A DNA stretch of 64,000 nucleotides from Pelagimonas varians. GTDB taxonomy: Bacteria; Pseudomonadota; Alphaproteobacteria; Rhodobacterales; Rhodobacteraceae. Where the stretch lies: contig NZ_QKMF01000005.1 of NCBI RefSeq assembly GCF_003208435.1, forward strand, positions 186,001 to 250,000. Direction: 5' to 3'. Position 1 is the stretch's first letter. Every line of letters begins with the position of its first letter. The position numbers and the translations under genes were made by a program. Shown here one piece after another: positions 43,949-53,511 of this stretch. The notes beneath the pieces are model-generated. The model ran no database searches, was not told the origin of the DNA, and worked only from the letters and a program-made list of their open reading frames with translations.

Positions 43949-45454
43949 TTACTTCTTTTTTCCCAAACCAGACAAGCCGCCGGGCAAGCCCATGCCGCCC
44001 ATACCGGGAAGGCCGCCGGGCATGCGTGAACCCAGCTGTTTGGCAGCCGCTTCCATTGCAGCAGGGTCCATCTGGGACGGGTCCATTCCAGCGGCAGCGC
44101 CGCCCTTGCCCATCATCCCCTTCATGGCTTGCTTCAGCATGCCACCTTTGCCCATCTTGCCCATTTTCTTCATCATATCAGACATTTGCCGCTGCATTTT
44201 CAGCAGCTTGTTCAGGTCCGACACCTGCATACCAGCACCGGCTGCGATGCGTTTCTTGCGGCTGGCCTGCAAAAGCTGTGGGTTGGCACGTTCGCGTTTG
44301 GTCATGGATTGAATCAGCGCGATTTGCTGTTTCAGCACTTTGTCGTCCATACCGGCATCGCCAACCTGCTTGGCCATTTTGCCCATACCGGGCATCATTT
44401 GCATCATGCCCTCCATGCCGCCCATCTTGATCATCTGCTCAAGCTGCATCTTGAGGTCGTTCATATTGAACTGACCCTTTGAAAACCGCTTCATCATTCG
44501 TTCGGCTTGCTCGGCCTCAAGCGTGCTTTGGGCCTTTTCGACCAAAGCCACGATATCGCCCATGCCGAGAATACGGCCGGCAACGCGCTCTGGCTCAAAG
44601 GTTTCAAGCGCTTCCATTTTTTCGCCAAGGCCGACGAACTTGATCGGCTTGCCGGTAACGGCGCGCATGGACAGGGCTGCACCGCCACGACCGTCGCCAT
44701 CCATCCGGGTCAGTACAACGCCGGAAATACCGATACGGTCATCAAAGTTTTCCGCGGTGTGCACGGCATCCTGGCCCGTCAGGCCGTCGACGACCAGCAG
44801 CGTTTCACGCGGATTGGCGACATCGCGAACAGCTTCAACCTGCGCCATCAATTCTTCATCGATGGACAAACGGCCAGCAGTATCGAGCATATAGACGTCA
44901 TAGCCACCCAAAGACGCCTGCGTTTTTGCACGCTTGGCGATGGCAACCGGATCTTCGCCTTTGACGATGGGTAGCGTGGTTACCCCAATCTGCTTGCCCA
45001 AGATCTCTAACTGTTCCATCGCCGCCGGACGATTGACATCCAACGAGGCCATCAGAACTTTTTTGCCGTCTCTTTCTGTCAGGCGCTTGGCCAGTTTGGC
45101 AGTGGTCGTGGTCTTACCAGACCCCTGTAGGCCAACCATTAAGATCGGTGCGGGGGCATTGTCGATTTTGAGCGAACCGGGCTCACCCTCACCTGCCAGT
45201 ACGGCGATCAATTCGTCATGGACGATTTTGACAACCTGCTGACCGGGTGTGACCGATTTGGTCACGGACGCGCCTGTCGCTTTTTTCTCGACGGCTTTGA
45301 TGAACTGGCGGGCAACCGGTAGCGAGACATCGGCCTCTAGCAAAGCGACCCGCACTTCGCGCATTGCGGTTTTTACGTCGTCAGCAGACAGCGCACCTTG
45401 CTTGGTCAGTCGATCAAAGACGCCGCCCAGGCGTTCGGACAGATTTTCAAACAT
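43949..45454 (-). CDS. ffh: Signal recognition particle protein Ffh
   Basis: Ffh binds signal sequences of nascent membrane proteins and hands ribosomes to FtsY. The 501-residue product has the N domain (MFENLSERLGGVFDRL), the GTPase domain (GLQGSGKTTTTAKLA; DTAGRLSIDEEL; TRMDGDGRGGAAL) and a methionine-rich M domain with a glycine/methionine-rich tail. The ATG at 45454 is used; the frame to 45610 is spurious. The SRP RNA gene is not visible nearby. Confidence 0.96.
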   Translation of the reverse strand: MFENLSERLGGVFDRLTKQGALSADDVKTAMREVRVALLEADVSLPVARQFIKAVEKKATGASVTKSVTPGQQVVKIVHDELIAVLAGEGEPGSLKIDNAPAPILMVGLQGSGKTTTTAKLAKRLTERDGKKVLMASLDVNRPAAMEQLEILGKQIGVTTLPIVKGEDPVAIAKRAKTQASLGGYDVYMLDTAGRLSIDEELMAQVEAVRDVANPRETLLVVDGLTGQDAVHTAENFDDRIGISGVVLTRMDGDGRGGAALSMRAVTGKPIKFVGLGEKMEALETFEPERVAGRILGMGDIVALVEKAQSTLEAEQAERMMKRFSKGQFNMNDLKMQLEQMIKMGGMEGMMQMMPGMGKMAKQVGDAGMDDKVLKQQIALIQSMTKRERANPQLLQASRKKRIAAGAGMQVSDLNKLLKMQRQMSDMMKKMGKMGKGGMLKQAMKGMMGKGGAAAGMDPSQMDPAAMEAAAKQLGSRMPGGLPGMGGMGLPGGLSGLGKKK

Positions 45455-45855
45455 GTCGCGGCCTCCTTCGTGCCGTGTAATTATAATGACTAAGGTCCAT
45501 GTAGGATCCCAAGGCATGTCGTAAAACCCCAAAGGCAAAATGCCAGCCAATGCGGGAACGCCCCCGTGGGCGCAACGCGCTGACGGAGGTCGATCCCGGG
45601 CCAAGCCCAAGGGACCGGAAGATACATTTCTCCCGGATAGTTGGGGTTGATGTACGAGAGCCGCTTGGAAGAGTCAAGTTTGCTACTGTTTTACAATTAG
45701 GCATAAACCTGTTAGTTATGGCTAAGCGTTGCAAAACGCGCACGGTATAGGTGGGTTCATGCTAAAGTTTACACTCCGAGATTATTTTTTCTGGAAGTCC
45801 TGAACCGAATCCGCTACCCATCAAAAAGACCTTGCTATTTATAATGGAGTTTCAA
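45455..45855. other. Divergent intergenic region upstream of ffh, no gene seen
   Basis: The 401 bases between ffh and the small exported protein gene hold short open frames on both strands without ribosome binding sites or recognisable products. A GC-rich part (45550-45610) and an AT-rich part (45680-45800) are visible. I looked for an SRP RNA here because of ffh, but saw no conserved GGAAG-AGCA tetraloop pattern. Confidence 0.5.
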
Positions 45856-46077
45856 ATGAAAAAGCTGATCGCTTCTGTGTTGGTTTCGGCCGCCGTTGCA
45901 ACCGCAGCATCTGCCGGTGGCTATGAAGAGCCAGCAGTAGTTGTTGTTGACGATGTATATGACGAAGTACCCGTTGCGGCATCTTCCTCGGGCATGGGCG
46001 CAGGCACCACTCTGGCAATCGTTGCCGGTGTTGTACTGGTTGGCGCTGCTCTGGCATCTGCTTCCGGCACTGACTGA
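45856..46077 (+). CDS. Small exported or membrane protein (73 residues)
   Basis: The product starts with a clear signal peptide (MKKLIASVLVSAAVATAASA), continues with an acidic valine-rich stretch (EEPAVVVVDDVYDEV) and ends with a hydrophobic segment (TLAIVAGVVLVGAALA). GGAG lies six bases before the ATG and a strong terminator follows, so it is a free-standing, probably well-expressed gene. It could sit in the inner membrane or envelope. I know no function for it. Confidence 0.8.
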   Translation: MKKLIASVLVSAAVATAASAGGYEEPAVVVVDDVYDEVPVAASSSGMGAGTTLAIVAGVVLVGAALASASGTD

Positions 46078-46126
46078 TATATCGCCAATTGCCACAGGTT
46101 TCCCTGTAGGCAGGCTTAAGTATACT

Positions 46127-46162
46127 AAACAGCGACCCTTTTGGGGTCGCTGTTTCTTTTTT
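46127..46162 (+). terminator. Strong terminator of the small exported protein gene
   Basis: AAACAGCGACCC and GGGTCGCTGTTT form a perfect 12-bp stem with a TTTTT loop and a following T-run. Confidence 0.92.
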
Positions 46163-46249
46163 GTCTGTCCATTTTGATGCGGCCCTTGCAATATCGAAAT
46201 TAGGGCCAAACTCCTTGTTCTAAGACACAATAATAAAGACTGGGCAGTT

Positions 46250-47131
46250 ATGCAAAACTGGGACGAAATCAGAACCGCATTTCACGTGGCGCGCATGGGG
46301 ACTGTAAGCGGCGCGGCAGAGGAACTCGGGGTGCATCATGCGACGGTTATTCGTCATATTGATTCCCTAGAAGGCCGATTGGGCGTAAAGCTGTTTCAAC
46401 GGCATACCCGTGGTTACACAGCAACCGAAGCGGGTGTTGACCTGCTTCGCGTGGCGCAAACCACCGACGATCAATTCCATCAGCTCGAAGGGCGAATCAA
46501 AGGGCGTGGCAACGATGTGACCGGCGAGCTTATGGTCACCTCCATTGCATCGTTCGCGCCTTTGCTGGTTCCGGCGTTGACCAGTTTCCAGAATAAATAC
46601 CCTGATGTCGTAGTTCGGTTTTTGACCGGCGATCGGCTATTTCGCTTGGAGTACGGCGAGGCACATGTTGCACTGCGTGCCGGTTCGGTTCCATCCGAGC
46701 CGGATAATGTGGTGCAGCCCTTTATGAGCCAGCCCATCGCTCTTTACGCGAGCCGCGATTACATTTCCAAGCATGGAGAGCCCAAATCAATCGAGGCGCT
46801 GAAAGATCACCGATTTGTTGGCCATGACAGTATGGAAAGCCGCGCCCCGTTTCAGGTCTGGCTGCTTCGACACATTCCATTTGAAAATGTCGTGTTTCGG
46901 GGGACCGACTGGCGGTCTTTGGTCCATGCGATCCTTGCTGGAGCGGGTATCGGTTTTTTGCGGGTGAGCGAGGCGGCGTCCCATCCGGATTTGGTTCAGG
47001 TCATGCCGCCCCAAGATGAATGGGCCGCACCAATGTGGCTGGTAACTCATGTTGATTTGCACAGAACGGCCAAGGTGCAAGCCTTCTTGAAGCACCTAAA
47101 AGAAGATACATCGGCAGAGCGCCTTTCGTGA
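46250..47131 (+). CDS. LysR family transcriptional regulator
   Basis: The 293-residue protein has the LysR N-terminal winged helix (WDEIRTAFHVARMGTVSGAAEELGVHHATVIRHIDSLE) and a periplasmic-binding-like effector domain. It is translationally coupled (GTGA overlap) to the EamA transporter gene downstream rather than divergent from its target as is usual. The regulon and inducer are unknown. Confidence 0.92.
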   Translation: MQNWDEIRTAFHVARMGTVSGAAEELGVHHATVIRHIDSLEGRLGVKLFQRHTRGYTATEAGVDLLRVAQTTDDQFHQLEGRIKGRGNDVTGELMVTSIASFAPLLVPALTSFQNKYPDVVVRFLTGDRLFRLEYGEAHVALRAGSVPSEPDNVVQPFMSQPIALYASRDYISKHGEPKSIEALKDHRFVGHDSMESRAPFQVWLLRHIPFENVVFRGTDWRSLVHAILAGAGIGFLRVSEAASHPDLVQVMPPQDEWAAPMWLVTHVDLHRTAKVQAFLKHLKEDTSAERLS

Positions 47132-48027
47132 CTGAGGCGCAGCGCGGACATGCGGCGATGTTGTGTTTCTCGGCTCTTGTCGCGGGATCGTTTTCGCTTG
47201 GGAGTATGTCCGCGCCCTATATCGATCCTGCAGTTCTGAACGCGGTGCGTTTTGTAATAGCTGCGTCTCTCATGTTGGTCCTAGCCGGTTTGAACAAACA
47301 GATGAGCCGCAAGGCTTGGGCTGCGCCGTGGCGCTATTTTGTGCTTGCAGGCCTGTTTGCCATCTATTTTGTCACAATGTTTGAAGGGCTCAAGACCGCT
47401 GCGCCTGTCAGTATGGCGGCAGTCTTTACGCTCAATCCGGCGCTCACCGCCGTGTTCGGGTTCTGGCTGGTCAGCCAGTTGACAACATTGCGGATGGCGA
47501 TTGCGATTGCCGTTGGCGGCGTCGGGGCGCTTTGGGTGATTTTTCAGGGGGATCTGAATGCGGCCCTGCGCTTTGAGATCGGGCGCGGCGAAGCAATTTA
47601 TTTCTGGGGCTGCATTGCCCATGCGTTGTATTCGCCCTTGCTACGCAAACTGAACCGCGGCGAGCCGGCCTTGGCTTTTACGGCCGGTGTCTTGACGGCG
47701 GGCGCGGTTATTCTGTGCATTTGGGCGGGGCGCGGATTGATCGAAACAGATTGGGCGTCTTTGCCGGGTATTGTCTGGATCACCATTATATACACCTCAG
47801 TGATCGCAACCGGTCTGACGTTTTTGATATTGCGCTACGCAACTTTGCGGCTGCCGTCAGCAAAAGTGATGGCTTATACCTATTTGGTGCCTAGTTGGGT
47901 GATCTTGTGGGAGCTGGCGCTTGGCCGTGCTGTCCCGTCTGCATTGGTTTTGCCCGGCGTTGCTTTGACAGCCTTGGCACTTTTGGTTTTGCTAAAAGAC
48001 GAAGAGCCTCAGGTTGTGTCCGGGTGA
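47128..48027 (+). CDS. EamA/DMT family transporter
   Basis: The 299-residue protein has about ten membrane helices in two EamA repeats, the drug/metabolite transporter fold used for export of amino acids and metabolites. It starts at a GTG overlapping the LysR stop, pointing to coupled expression under that regulator. Its last 19 bases overlap the convergent ArsR gene. Confidence 0.88.
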   Translation: MTEAQRGHAAMLCFSALVAGSFSLGSMSAPYIDPAVLNAVRFVIAASLMLVLAGLNKQMSRKAWAAPWRYFVLAGLFAIYFVTMFEGLKTAAPVSMAAVFTLNPALTAVFGFWLVSQLTTLRMAIAIAVGGVGALWVIFQGDLNAALRFEIGRGEAIYFWGCIAHALYSPLLRKLNRGEPALAFTAGVLTAGAVILCIWAGRGLIETDWASLPGIVWITIIYTSVIATGLTFLILRYATLRLPSAKVMAYTYLVPSWVILWELALGRAVPSALVLPGVALTALALLVLLKDEEPQVVSG

Positions 48028-48350
48028 GGCGGCGCATCATTTAACTCTGCCTCTAGGAACCGCTCGAATGCATCCAAATGCACAGGTTCGAATTGACCAA
48101 AGCTTTGCATCCAAACCGTCGCGTCGCGCAGAGCGCTGGGTTCCAGTTTGCACCATTTCACCCGGCCGCGCTTTTCCTGACTGATCAAACCGGCCCCGGC
48201 CAGAATCATCAGGTGTTTTGAAATCGCGGCCAGCGACATTTCAAATGGCTCGGCCACATCGGTGACTGCCATATCGTCTTCAAGCAGCATCGCTAGGATG
48301 CTGCGGCGGGTCGGATCGGCCAGTGCGGCAAAGACAGTGTCTAGGCTCAT
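48009..48350 (-). CDS. ArsR family winged-helix regulator
   Basis: The 113-residue product has the ArsR fold (LADPTRRSILAMLL and EPFEMSLAAISKHLMILAGAGLI). It lacks the cysteine pairs of metal or persulfide sensors and resembles the ArsR type usually paired with an SRPBCC/AHSA1 gene, which is missing here. Its 3' end overlaps the EamA gene. Confidence 0.88.
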   Translation of the reverse strand: MSLDTVFAALADPTRRSILAMLLEDDMAVTDVAEPFEMSLAAISKHLMILAGAGLISQEKRGRVKWCKLEPSALRDATVWMQSFGQFEPVHLDAFERFLEAELNDAPPHPDTT

Positions 48351-48614
48351 AATGGTGGGGTAGCCGTGGCGGGCGGATCGGTCAAGGTGCGGCGATTGTG
48401 GCGTGCAGTCTGATGCTCAACACATTGGTTGAATATGCGATTTTGACGAATTTGGGCCAAATCCCCCTGCGACGGAATAGCACTGTGTTTTGGGGTGTTG
48501 TATTTTTGATTTGTATTCAATCGGTTACCATGACTTCAGGCGGTGTTAACAGCGTGTTGACTCAGGGTGCCTCACGACATACCAACCCCTTGAACTCCTA
48601 TTGGGGGCACTTGC

Positions 48615-48953
48615 GTGACGGAACCTGATCAAAAGCAGAAGCTGAAAGAGCTGGAAGCCAAGATCAAAGCGGCCAAAGGGCCCGGCGGCGGCAAGAAGCA
48701 CCAGGAAGAGCACTATTCGATGGCAAATCATGCCTGGCGGATGGTGACCGAATTAGTGGCCGGTCTGGGGATCGGCTTTGGCATCGGATACGGGCTTGAT
48801 GTGCTGGCTGGCACGACGCCTTTGTTTATGGTGCTGTTTATAATGCTGGGTCTGGCTGCAGGCGTAAACGTAATGTTACGCACAGCCAAAGAGATCCAAA
48901 AGACACAAGAAGCCTCGTCAGGGGCGGGCGAAGGGGACAAAAATGGCGACTGA
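48615..48953 (+). CDS. atpI: ATP synthase protein I
   Basis: The 112-residue product has two membrane helices ([26 protein letters not shown] and [17 protein letters not shown]) after a basic N-terminus, as in AtpI, which assists c-ring assembly. It starts at GTG and its end overlaps atpB by 11 bases. First gene of the F0 operon. Confidence 0.9.
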   Translation: MTEPDQKQKLKELEAKIKAAKGPGGGKKHQEEHYSMANHAWRMVTELVAGLGIGFGIGYGLDVLAGTTPLFMVLFIMLGLAAGVNVMLRTAKEIQKTQEASSGAGEGDKNGD

Positions 48954-49713
48954 AGCGCACGGATCAGAGGCAGCAGCAGAAGGCAGCAGCCTCGTATTCC
49001 ACCCGATGGATCAGTTCATGGTTGAACCACTGTTCGGCGACGGCGCAGTTGGCATGTTCACCATTACCAACTCCGCTTTGTGGATGTTCATCGCGATTCT
49101 TGCGATTGTTGGTCTGATGGTTGTCGGCACATCTCGCCGCGCGATTGTTCCTACACGCAGCCAGTCGATTGCAGAACTGGCCTACGGTTTCGTTTACAAG
49201 ATGATCGAAGACGTGACTGGCAAAGACGGTCTGGTGTACTTCCCCTACATCATGACGCTGTTCATGTTTATCGTTTCCGCCAACTTCCTTGGCTTGATCC
49301 CGATGAGCTTCACAACAACTTCGCACTTTGCGGTGACTGTTGTTCTGGCTATGGCGGTCTTTTTGACAGTAACCATCTTGGGCTTCGTCAAAAACGGTTC
49401 CAAATTCTTGGGTCTGTTCTGGGTTTCAAGCGCACCATTGGCATTGCGTCCGATTTTGGCAATCATCGAACTGATCTCGTACTTTGTGCGTCCGGTCAGC
49501 CACTCCATTCGTCTTGCTGGTAACGTTATGGCCGGTCACGCAGTTATCAAAGTGTTCGCGGGTTTTGCCGCAATCGCTGTGATCTCTCCTGTGTCCATCC
49601 TTGCGATCACCGCGATGTATGGCTTGGAAATCCTCGTGGCCTTCATTCAGGCCTACGTGTTCACAATCTTGACTTGCGTGTATCTCAAAGATGCATTGCA
49701 CCCGTCACACTAA
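48943..49713 (+). CDS. atpB: F0F1 ATP synthase subunit a
   Basis: The 256-residue membrane subunit forms the proton half-channels; the essential arginine is in [14 protein letters not shown]. Multiple helices and the [11 protein letters not shown] segment match the family. Part of the F0 operon atpI-atpB-atpE-b'-b. Confidence 0.97.
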   Translation: MATEAHGSEAAAEGSSLVFHPMDQFMVEPLFGDGAVGMFTITNSALWMFIAILAIVGLMVVGTSRRAIVPTRSQSIAELAYGFVYKMIEDVTGKDGLVYFPYIMTLFMFIVSANFLGLIPMSFTTTSHFAVTVVLAMAVFLTVTILGFVKNGSKFLGLFWVSSAPLALRPILAIIELISYFVRPVSHSIRLAGNVMAGHAVIKVFAGFAAIAVISPVSILAITAMYGLEILVAFIQAYVFTILTCVYLKDALHPSH

Positions 49714-49719
49714 TGGCCC

Positions 49720-49736
49720 GGCGGGATCCTCCCGCC
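49720..49736 (+). promoter_or_regulatory. Intercistronic hairpin before atpE
   Basis: GGCGGGA and TCCCGCC pair with a three-base loop in the atpB-atpE gap. Such hairpins can raise stability of the c-subunit message, needed in excess. Confidence 0.6.
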
Positions 49737-49778
49737 AAACCAAACAAACTCAACTTCCCATCGTAAGGAGATAGGATT

Positions 49779-50003
49779 ATGGAAGGCGAACTCGCACACA
49801 TCGGCGCAGGCTTGGCAGCAATTGGTTCCGGCGCAGCCGCAATCGGGGTTGGTAACGTAGCAGGCAACTTCCTTGCCGGCGCATTGCGCAACCCGTCGGC
49901 AGCAGCCGGCCAGACAGCAACACTCTTCATCGGCATCGCATTCGCGGAAGCCCTGGGCATCTTCGCATTCCTGGTTTCCCTGCTTCTGATGTTCGCCGTC
50001 TAA
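49779..50003 (+). CDS. atpE: F0F1 ATP synthase subunit c
   Basis: The 74-residue hairpin of two helices has the glycine-rich first helix ([21 protein letters not shown]) and the proton-carrying glutamate in [18 protein letters not shown] precedes the ATG. It builds the rotor ring. Confidence 0.97.
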   Translation: MEGELAHIGAGLAAIGSGAAAIGVGNVAGNFLAGALRNPSAAAGQTATLFIGIAFAEALGIFAFLVSLLLMFAV

Positions 50004-50029
50004 TCCACGGAACATAATATCCTTACGCG

Positions 50030-50059
50030 CGGGCGGTTCAGCATAAGCTGGTCCGCCCG
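50030..50059 (+). promoter_or_regulatory. Intercistronic hairpin after atpE
   Basis: CGGGCGG (50030-50036) and CCGCCCG (50053-50059) form a 7-bp stem between atpE and the b' gene; likely a stabiliser or partial terminator keeping c in excess. Confidence 0.6.
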
Positions 50060-50094
50060 ATCGAAAGAAAACGTTCCGACGGAGGACAGACAAA

Positions 50095-50646
50095 ATGGCG
50101 TCTGAAACACACGCTGCCGAAGCCGTCAGTTCTTGCGTTGACTCGCATGGCTCCGCGCTTGGTATGCCGCAGCTTTGCGGCGACTGGATCGGCAACCAGG
50201 TATTCTGGCTGGTAATCACACTCGTGGTCATCTTCCTTGTGCTTTCGCGCATTGCATTGCCGCGGATTGCCTCGGTTCTGGCGGAACGTCAGGGGACGAT
50301 CACCAATGACATCGCCGCCGCCGAAGATCTTAAGCGCAAAGCCCTTGAGGCCGAAGCTGCTTATGAGCAGGCACTGGCAGATGCACGCGTACAATCGCAA
50401 GCCATTGCGCAAGCGACACGCGACGAAATTAAGGCAGAGCTTGACGTAGCCCTAGCCAAAGCTGACGCAGAGATCTCTGCCAAAGCTGCTGAGTCGGAAA
50501 AGGCGATTGCTGATATCCGCGCCTCGGCCTTGGAAAACGTTGAAGTTGTTGCCAAAGACACAGCAGAGGCCATCGTCGCTGTGCTGGGTGGCAAGGCAGA
50601 TTCTGCCAAGATTGCCGCTGCTGTCTCCAACCGGTTGAAAGGGTAA
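50095..50646 (+). CDS. atpX: F0F1 ATP synthase subunit b'
   Basis: The 183-residue product has one membrane helix ([21 protein letters not shown]) and a long alanine/glutamate-rich coiled coil. It is one of two different b-type subunits forming a heterodimeric stator, as in photosynthetic and related alphaproteobacteria. Its stop is four bases before the b gene. Confidence 0.92.
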   Translation: MASETHAAEAVSSCVDSHGSALGMPQLCGDWIGNQVFWLVITLVVIFLVLSRIALPRIASVLAERQGTITNDIAAAEDLKRKALEAEAAYEQALADARVQSQAIAQATRDEIKAELDVALAKADAEISAKAAESEKAIADIRASALENVEVVAKDTAEAIVAVLGGKADSAKIAAAVSNRLKG

Positions 50647-50650
50647 GTTC

Positions 50651-51211
50651 ATGAAAAAGCTAATCCTTCCTGCTGCTCTTGGTTTGACTGCAAGCCCCGC
50701 ATTTGCAGCATCTGGCCCATTCTTCTCGCTTGGGAACACCGATTTTGTTGTTCTGCTTGGCTTCCTGGTTTTTCTGGGTGTGCTGGCGTACTTCAAGGTT
50801 CCAGGCATGCTGGGCGGTTTGCTGGACAAGCGTGCCGACGGCATTCGCAACGAATTGGACGAAGCGCGCGCGTTGCGTGAAGAAGCCCAGACGTTGCTGG
50901 CCAGCTACGAGCGCAAATCGCGCGAAGTGGCAGAGCAAGCGGATCGCATTGTTGCCCATGCCAAGCAAGAGGCCGAACTGGCCGCTGAGCAGGCAAAAGA
51001 AGACCTGAAAGCATCTATCGCCCGCCGTTTGGTCGCCGCTGAATCGCAGATTTCTTCTGCAGAAGCATCGGCTATCAAAGAGGTTCGTGATAGCGCAGCT
51101 CGCGTTGCTGTACTTGCAGCGCAAGATGTGGTTGCTGATCAAATGACTGCAAAAGACGCAGGCAAATTGATCGACGACTCTATCGCAGAAGTTGGCACCA
51201 AACTTCACTAA
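50651..51211 (+). CDS. atpF: F0F1 ATP synthase subunit b
   Basis: The 186-residue product has a helix ([23 protein letters not shown]) and the [20 protein letters not shown] coiled coil of subunit b. The N-terminus ([19 protein letters not shown]) looks like a signal peptide, which is a known feature of some b subunits. Last gene before the operon terminator; the F1 genes are not in this window. Confidence 0.95.
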   Translation: MKKLILPAALGLTASPAFAASGPFFSLGNTDFVVLLGFLVFLGVLAYFKVPGMLGGLLDKRADGIRNELDEARALREEAQTLLASYERKSREVAEQADRIVAHAKQEAELAAEQAKEDLKASIARRLVAAESQISSAEASAIKEVRDSAARVAVLAAQDVVADQMTAKDAGKLIDDSIAEVGTKLH

Positions 51212-51236
51212 GCGTTCAGGACTAACACATAGAACA

Positions 51237-51272
51237 AAGGCCCGGCTCCGAAAGGTGCTGGGCCTTTTTCGT
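51237..51272 (+). terminator. Terminator of the F0 operon
   Basis: AAAGGCCCGGC and GCTGGGCCTTT form a stem followed by TTTTT, shortly after the atpF stop. Confidence 0.88.
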
Positions 51273-51420
51273 GGGGCTTGTCGACAAGATGAAAGCGGTG
51301 AAATGCGGTGCGGAATTCTGACGAACTGCGTCTGTGTCAGTCCTTGACGATGGTCGATGGATACGGTCAAAACAATCTTCCGCAGGCACATCAGCTGGGC
51401 AGTTAAAAGAGGCGCAAAGC

Positions 51421-52230
51421 GTGGCACATACGATCGTCGTTGGTAACGAAAAAGGTGGGGCAGGGAAATCAACTGTCTCTATGCATGTGGCGACAGCATT
51501 GGCGCGCATGGGCCACCGAGTAGGCACTTTGGATCTGGATTTGCGGCAAAAAAGCATGGGCCGCTATCTGGAGAACCGGCAAAAATACCTCGGAAGCATC
51601 GGTCTTGAGCTTCCAACGCCTATCTACATTGACTTGCCGCCTTCGGATGTCGGGTCAGCGCCAGAAGGGGATGAAGACTATGACCGTCGTCTTGGCCAAG
51701 CCGTAGCCGAGCTTGAATCCCGGTCCGACTTCATTGTTATCGATTGCCCCGGGTCGCACACGCGGCTTAGTCAGGTTGCTCATTCATTGGCGGACACGCT
51801 TGTAACCCCGTTAAATGATAGTTTTGTGGATTTTGACCTGTTGGCCAGAATCGACAATGACGGGGAAAAGATCATTGGCCCGTCGGTCTATTCCGAAATG
51901 GTTTGGTCGGCGCGGCAACTGCGGGCGCAGGCGGGGCTTGCACCAATCGATTGGATTGTACTTCGCAACCGGCTTGGTGCGCAGCAGATGGTAAACAAGA
52001 AGAAGATGGAAAGTGCCTTGGCTCGATTGGCCAAGCGAATCGGGTTCCGTATAGCTCCGGGCTTTAACGAACGGGTGATTTTTCGGGAGTTGTTTCCGCG
52101 TGGCCTGACTTTGTTGGACCTTCGAGATGTTGGGGTTAAACAGCTCAACATTTCAAATATTGCGGCGCGGCAAGAGCTTCGGGATCTGATCAAGTCGTTG
52201 AAATTGCCCGGAGTAGAGGTGAATTTCTGA
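51421..52230 (+). CDS. mipZ: Division-plane positioning ATPase MipZ
   Basis: The 269-residue ParA/MinD-type ATPase matches Caulobacter MipZ throughout: deviant Walker A NEKGGAGKST (residues 9-18), LDLDLRQKSMGRYLENR, TPLNDSFVDFDLL, WIVLRNRL and GFRIAPGFNERVIFRELFPRGLTLLDL. MipZ forms a gradient from the poles and blocks FtsZ assembly away from midcell. The GTG at 51421 gives the standard start, with GAGG upstream; the frame before it is not MipZ-like. parB is not in the window. Confidence 0.93.
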   Translation: MAHTIVVGNEKGGAGKSTVSMHVATALARMGHRVGTLDLDLRQKSMGRYLENRQKYLGSIGLELPTPIYIDLPPSDVGSAPEGDEDYDRRLGQAVAELESRSDFIVIDCPGSHTRLSQVAHSLADTLVTPLNDSFVDFDLLARIDNDGEKIIGPSVYSEMVWSARQLRAQAGLAPIDWIVLRNRLGAQQMVNKKKMESALARLAKRIGFRIAPGFNERVIFRELFPRGLTLLDLRDVGVKQLNISNIAARQELRDLIKSLKLPGVEVNF

Positions 52231-52236
52231 AAGTGG

Positions 52237-52267
52237 AAAAGGCCGGATCGCAATGATCCGGCCTTTT
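52237..52267. terminator. Bidirectional terminator
   Basis: AAAAGGCCGGATC (52237-52249) and GATCCGGCCTTTT (52255-52267) make a perfect 13-bp stem with a 5-base loop between the convergent mipZ and membrane-protein genes. Confidence 0.9.
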
Positions 52268-52280
52268 GCGTTTTTGGGAA

Positions 52281-53492
52281 TTATTCCGCAGGAATGGCTA
52301 CGGCAGTTTGGTGTCCAAAGTGTTGGCGCCCAAGACGGATGATTAAAACGATCGCGACAATCTGCGAGAGGATCGCGAGACCAGAGATCGACCAATAGGC
52401 AACGTCGAATTTTGCAATCAGGCCCGAGGCAACGAGGCCTTTGTTTACAAAAAAGTGGATCATCACAGACAAAGCAACAGCAGGGCAAATTAGGGCGTAG
52501 GACCCAGGCGAAGTTTTGGACCCGACCACAAAGTCGGCGAAATATCCTTGGGCTTTTAGAACCACAGCACCCAGGCCCAAAAAGCCGAGCTGGATGGCCA
52601 GAAGACGGGTGAGGAAGATCATGGTCTCGCCGTCACTACCATGCACTTCAAGTGTCGTGTGCAGCCCGTGATTTTGCCGAAGGAACATGATGCCAAGAAC
52701 CGTCACGATGGGAATGATGATCATCAAGGTCGGGCTCGCTTCGCGGGCTGTGCCATGTTGCAGCATGGAACTGATTGCCGATGCAGCGGCAAGCATCGTG
52801 TAGATAATCGCGATCACACCCAGAAAAGTCGACAGGACCAAAGACACACCAACGGTAGCAGGGTTTGTGCTCATCGCGGCAGGGGCCGAGAAGCCGACAG
52901 CAACCATCGATACTGCAAAGGCGGGCAACAGCTGTGCGAAGGAGTTGTGCGCGGTTACGTCAAAGACGCCGCCTTTGGACAAAACACGTCCCAGAAAACG
53001 GCCAATGAGCATGAAGGCCTGAACGCCGATCAAGGCAAAGGCGATGAGGGCAAGCGGGAAGAGGTATTCAACCACACCCCATAGGCCCGGCACGAAGACC
53101 AATCCAACAATGAACAACCCGTTGACTGTCATAGCCATTGCCAATGGCATAGCTAATATTGTCGATTCAGCGTTGGACGTAATCAGGTTTTGGTAGCCTT
53201 CAGTTTTCTTGAACGCCGAGAATGCCGACAGGTTCCAAGCCAAAAGCCTTAGGTTCGTGAAGGCGAAATAGGCAATCCCAGCCATTGCTATGACAATTGC
53301 GGTTCGCATGGGAAGGTCGCCGGTATTGAACGCCGCCATTATGTCTTCGAAAATTGGAACCGGGCGTCCGGCATGGGGAACCCAAAACATCAAGAACATG
53401 AAGAATGAGACTGTGACGCCACCTGCGCCGAGTGAAGCCAAGAAGTAGAGCGGAGAATATGTGTCCGCTGCCTTTGTTTGTGGGGTAGCCAT
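52281..53492 (-). CDS. Polytopic membrane protein, possibly sulfur-related
   Basis: The 403-residue protein has about ten membrane helices and no large soluble domain. The layout resembles TDT/SLAC1-type transporters, but I cannot place it in a family with confidence. A perfect AGGAGG lies before the ATG at 53492. The promoter carries two ATTC-N8-GAAT sites, the binding pattern known for SqrR/BigR persulfide-sensing ArsR repressors, one inside the -35/-10 spacer. This suggests induction by sulfide or persulfide and a role in moving or handling reduced sulfur, which is inference from the operator. Confidence 0.75.
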   Translation of the reverse strand: MATPQTKAADTYSPLYFLASLGAGGVTVSFFMFLMFWVPHAGRPVPIFEDIMAAFNTGDLPMRTAIVIAMAGIAYFAFTNLRLLAWNLSAFSAFKKTEGYQNLITSNAESTILAMPLAMAMTVNGLFIVGLVFVPGLWGVVEYLFPLALIAFALIGVQAFMLIGRFLGRVLSKGGVFDVTAHNSFAQLLPAFAVSMVAVGFSAPAAMSTNPATVGVSLVLSTFLGVIAIIYTMLAAASAISSMLQHGTAREASPTLMIIIPIVTVLGIMFLRQNHGLHTTLEVHGSDGETMIFLTRLLAIQLGFLGLGAVVLKAQGYFADFVVGSKTSPGSYALICPAVALSVMIHFFVNKGLVASGLIAKFDVAYWSISGLAILSQIVAIVLIIRLGRQHFGHQTAVAIPAE

Positions 53493-53511
53493 GACGGCCT
53501 CCTGAATAAAT

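Noticed and set aside
45455-45855. Possible SRP RNA gene upstream of ffh
   Set aside because: The region lacks the conserved GGAAG...AGCA core and long helix expected of SRP RNA.
48009-48350. ArsR protein as the persulfide sensor acting at 53512-53552
   Set aside because: It lacks the conserved cysteine pair needed for persulfide sensing and resembles the SRPBCC-linked ArsR type.
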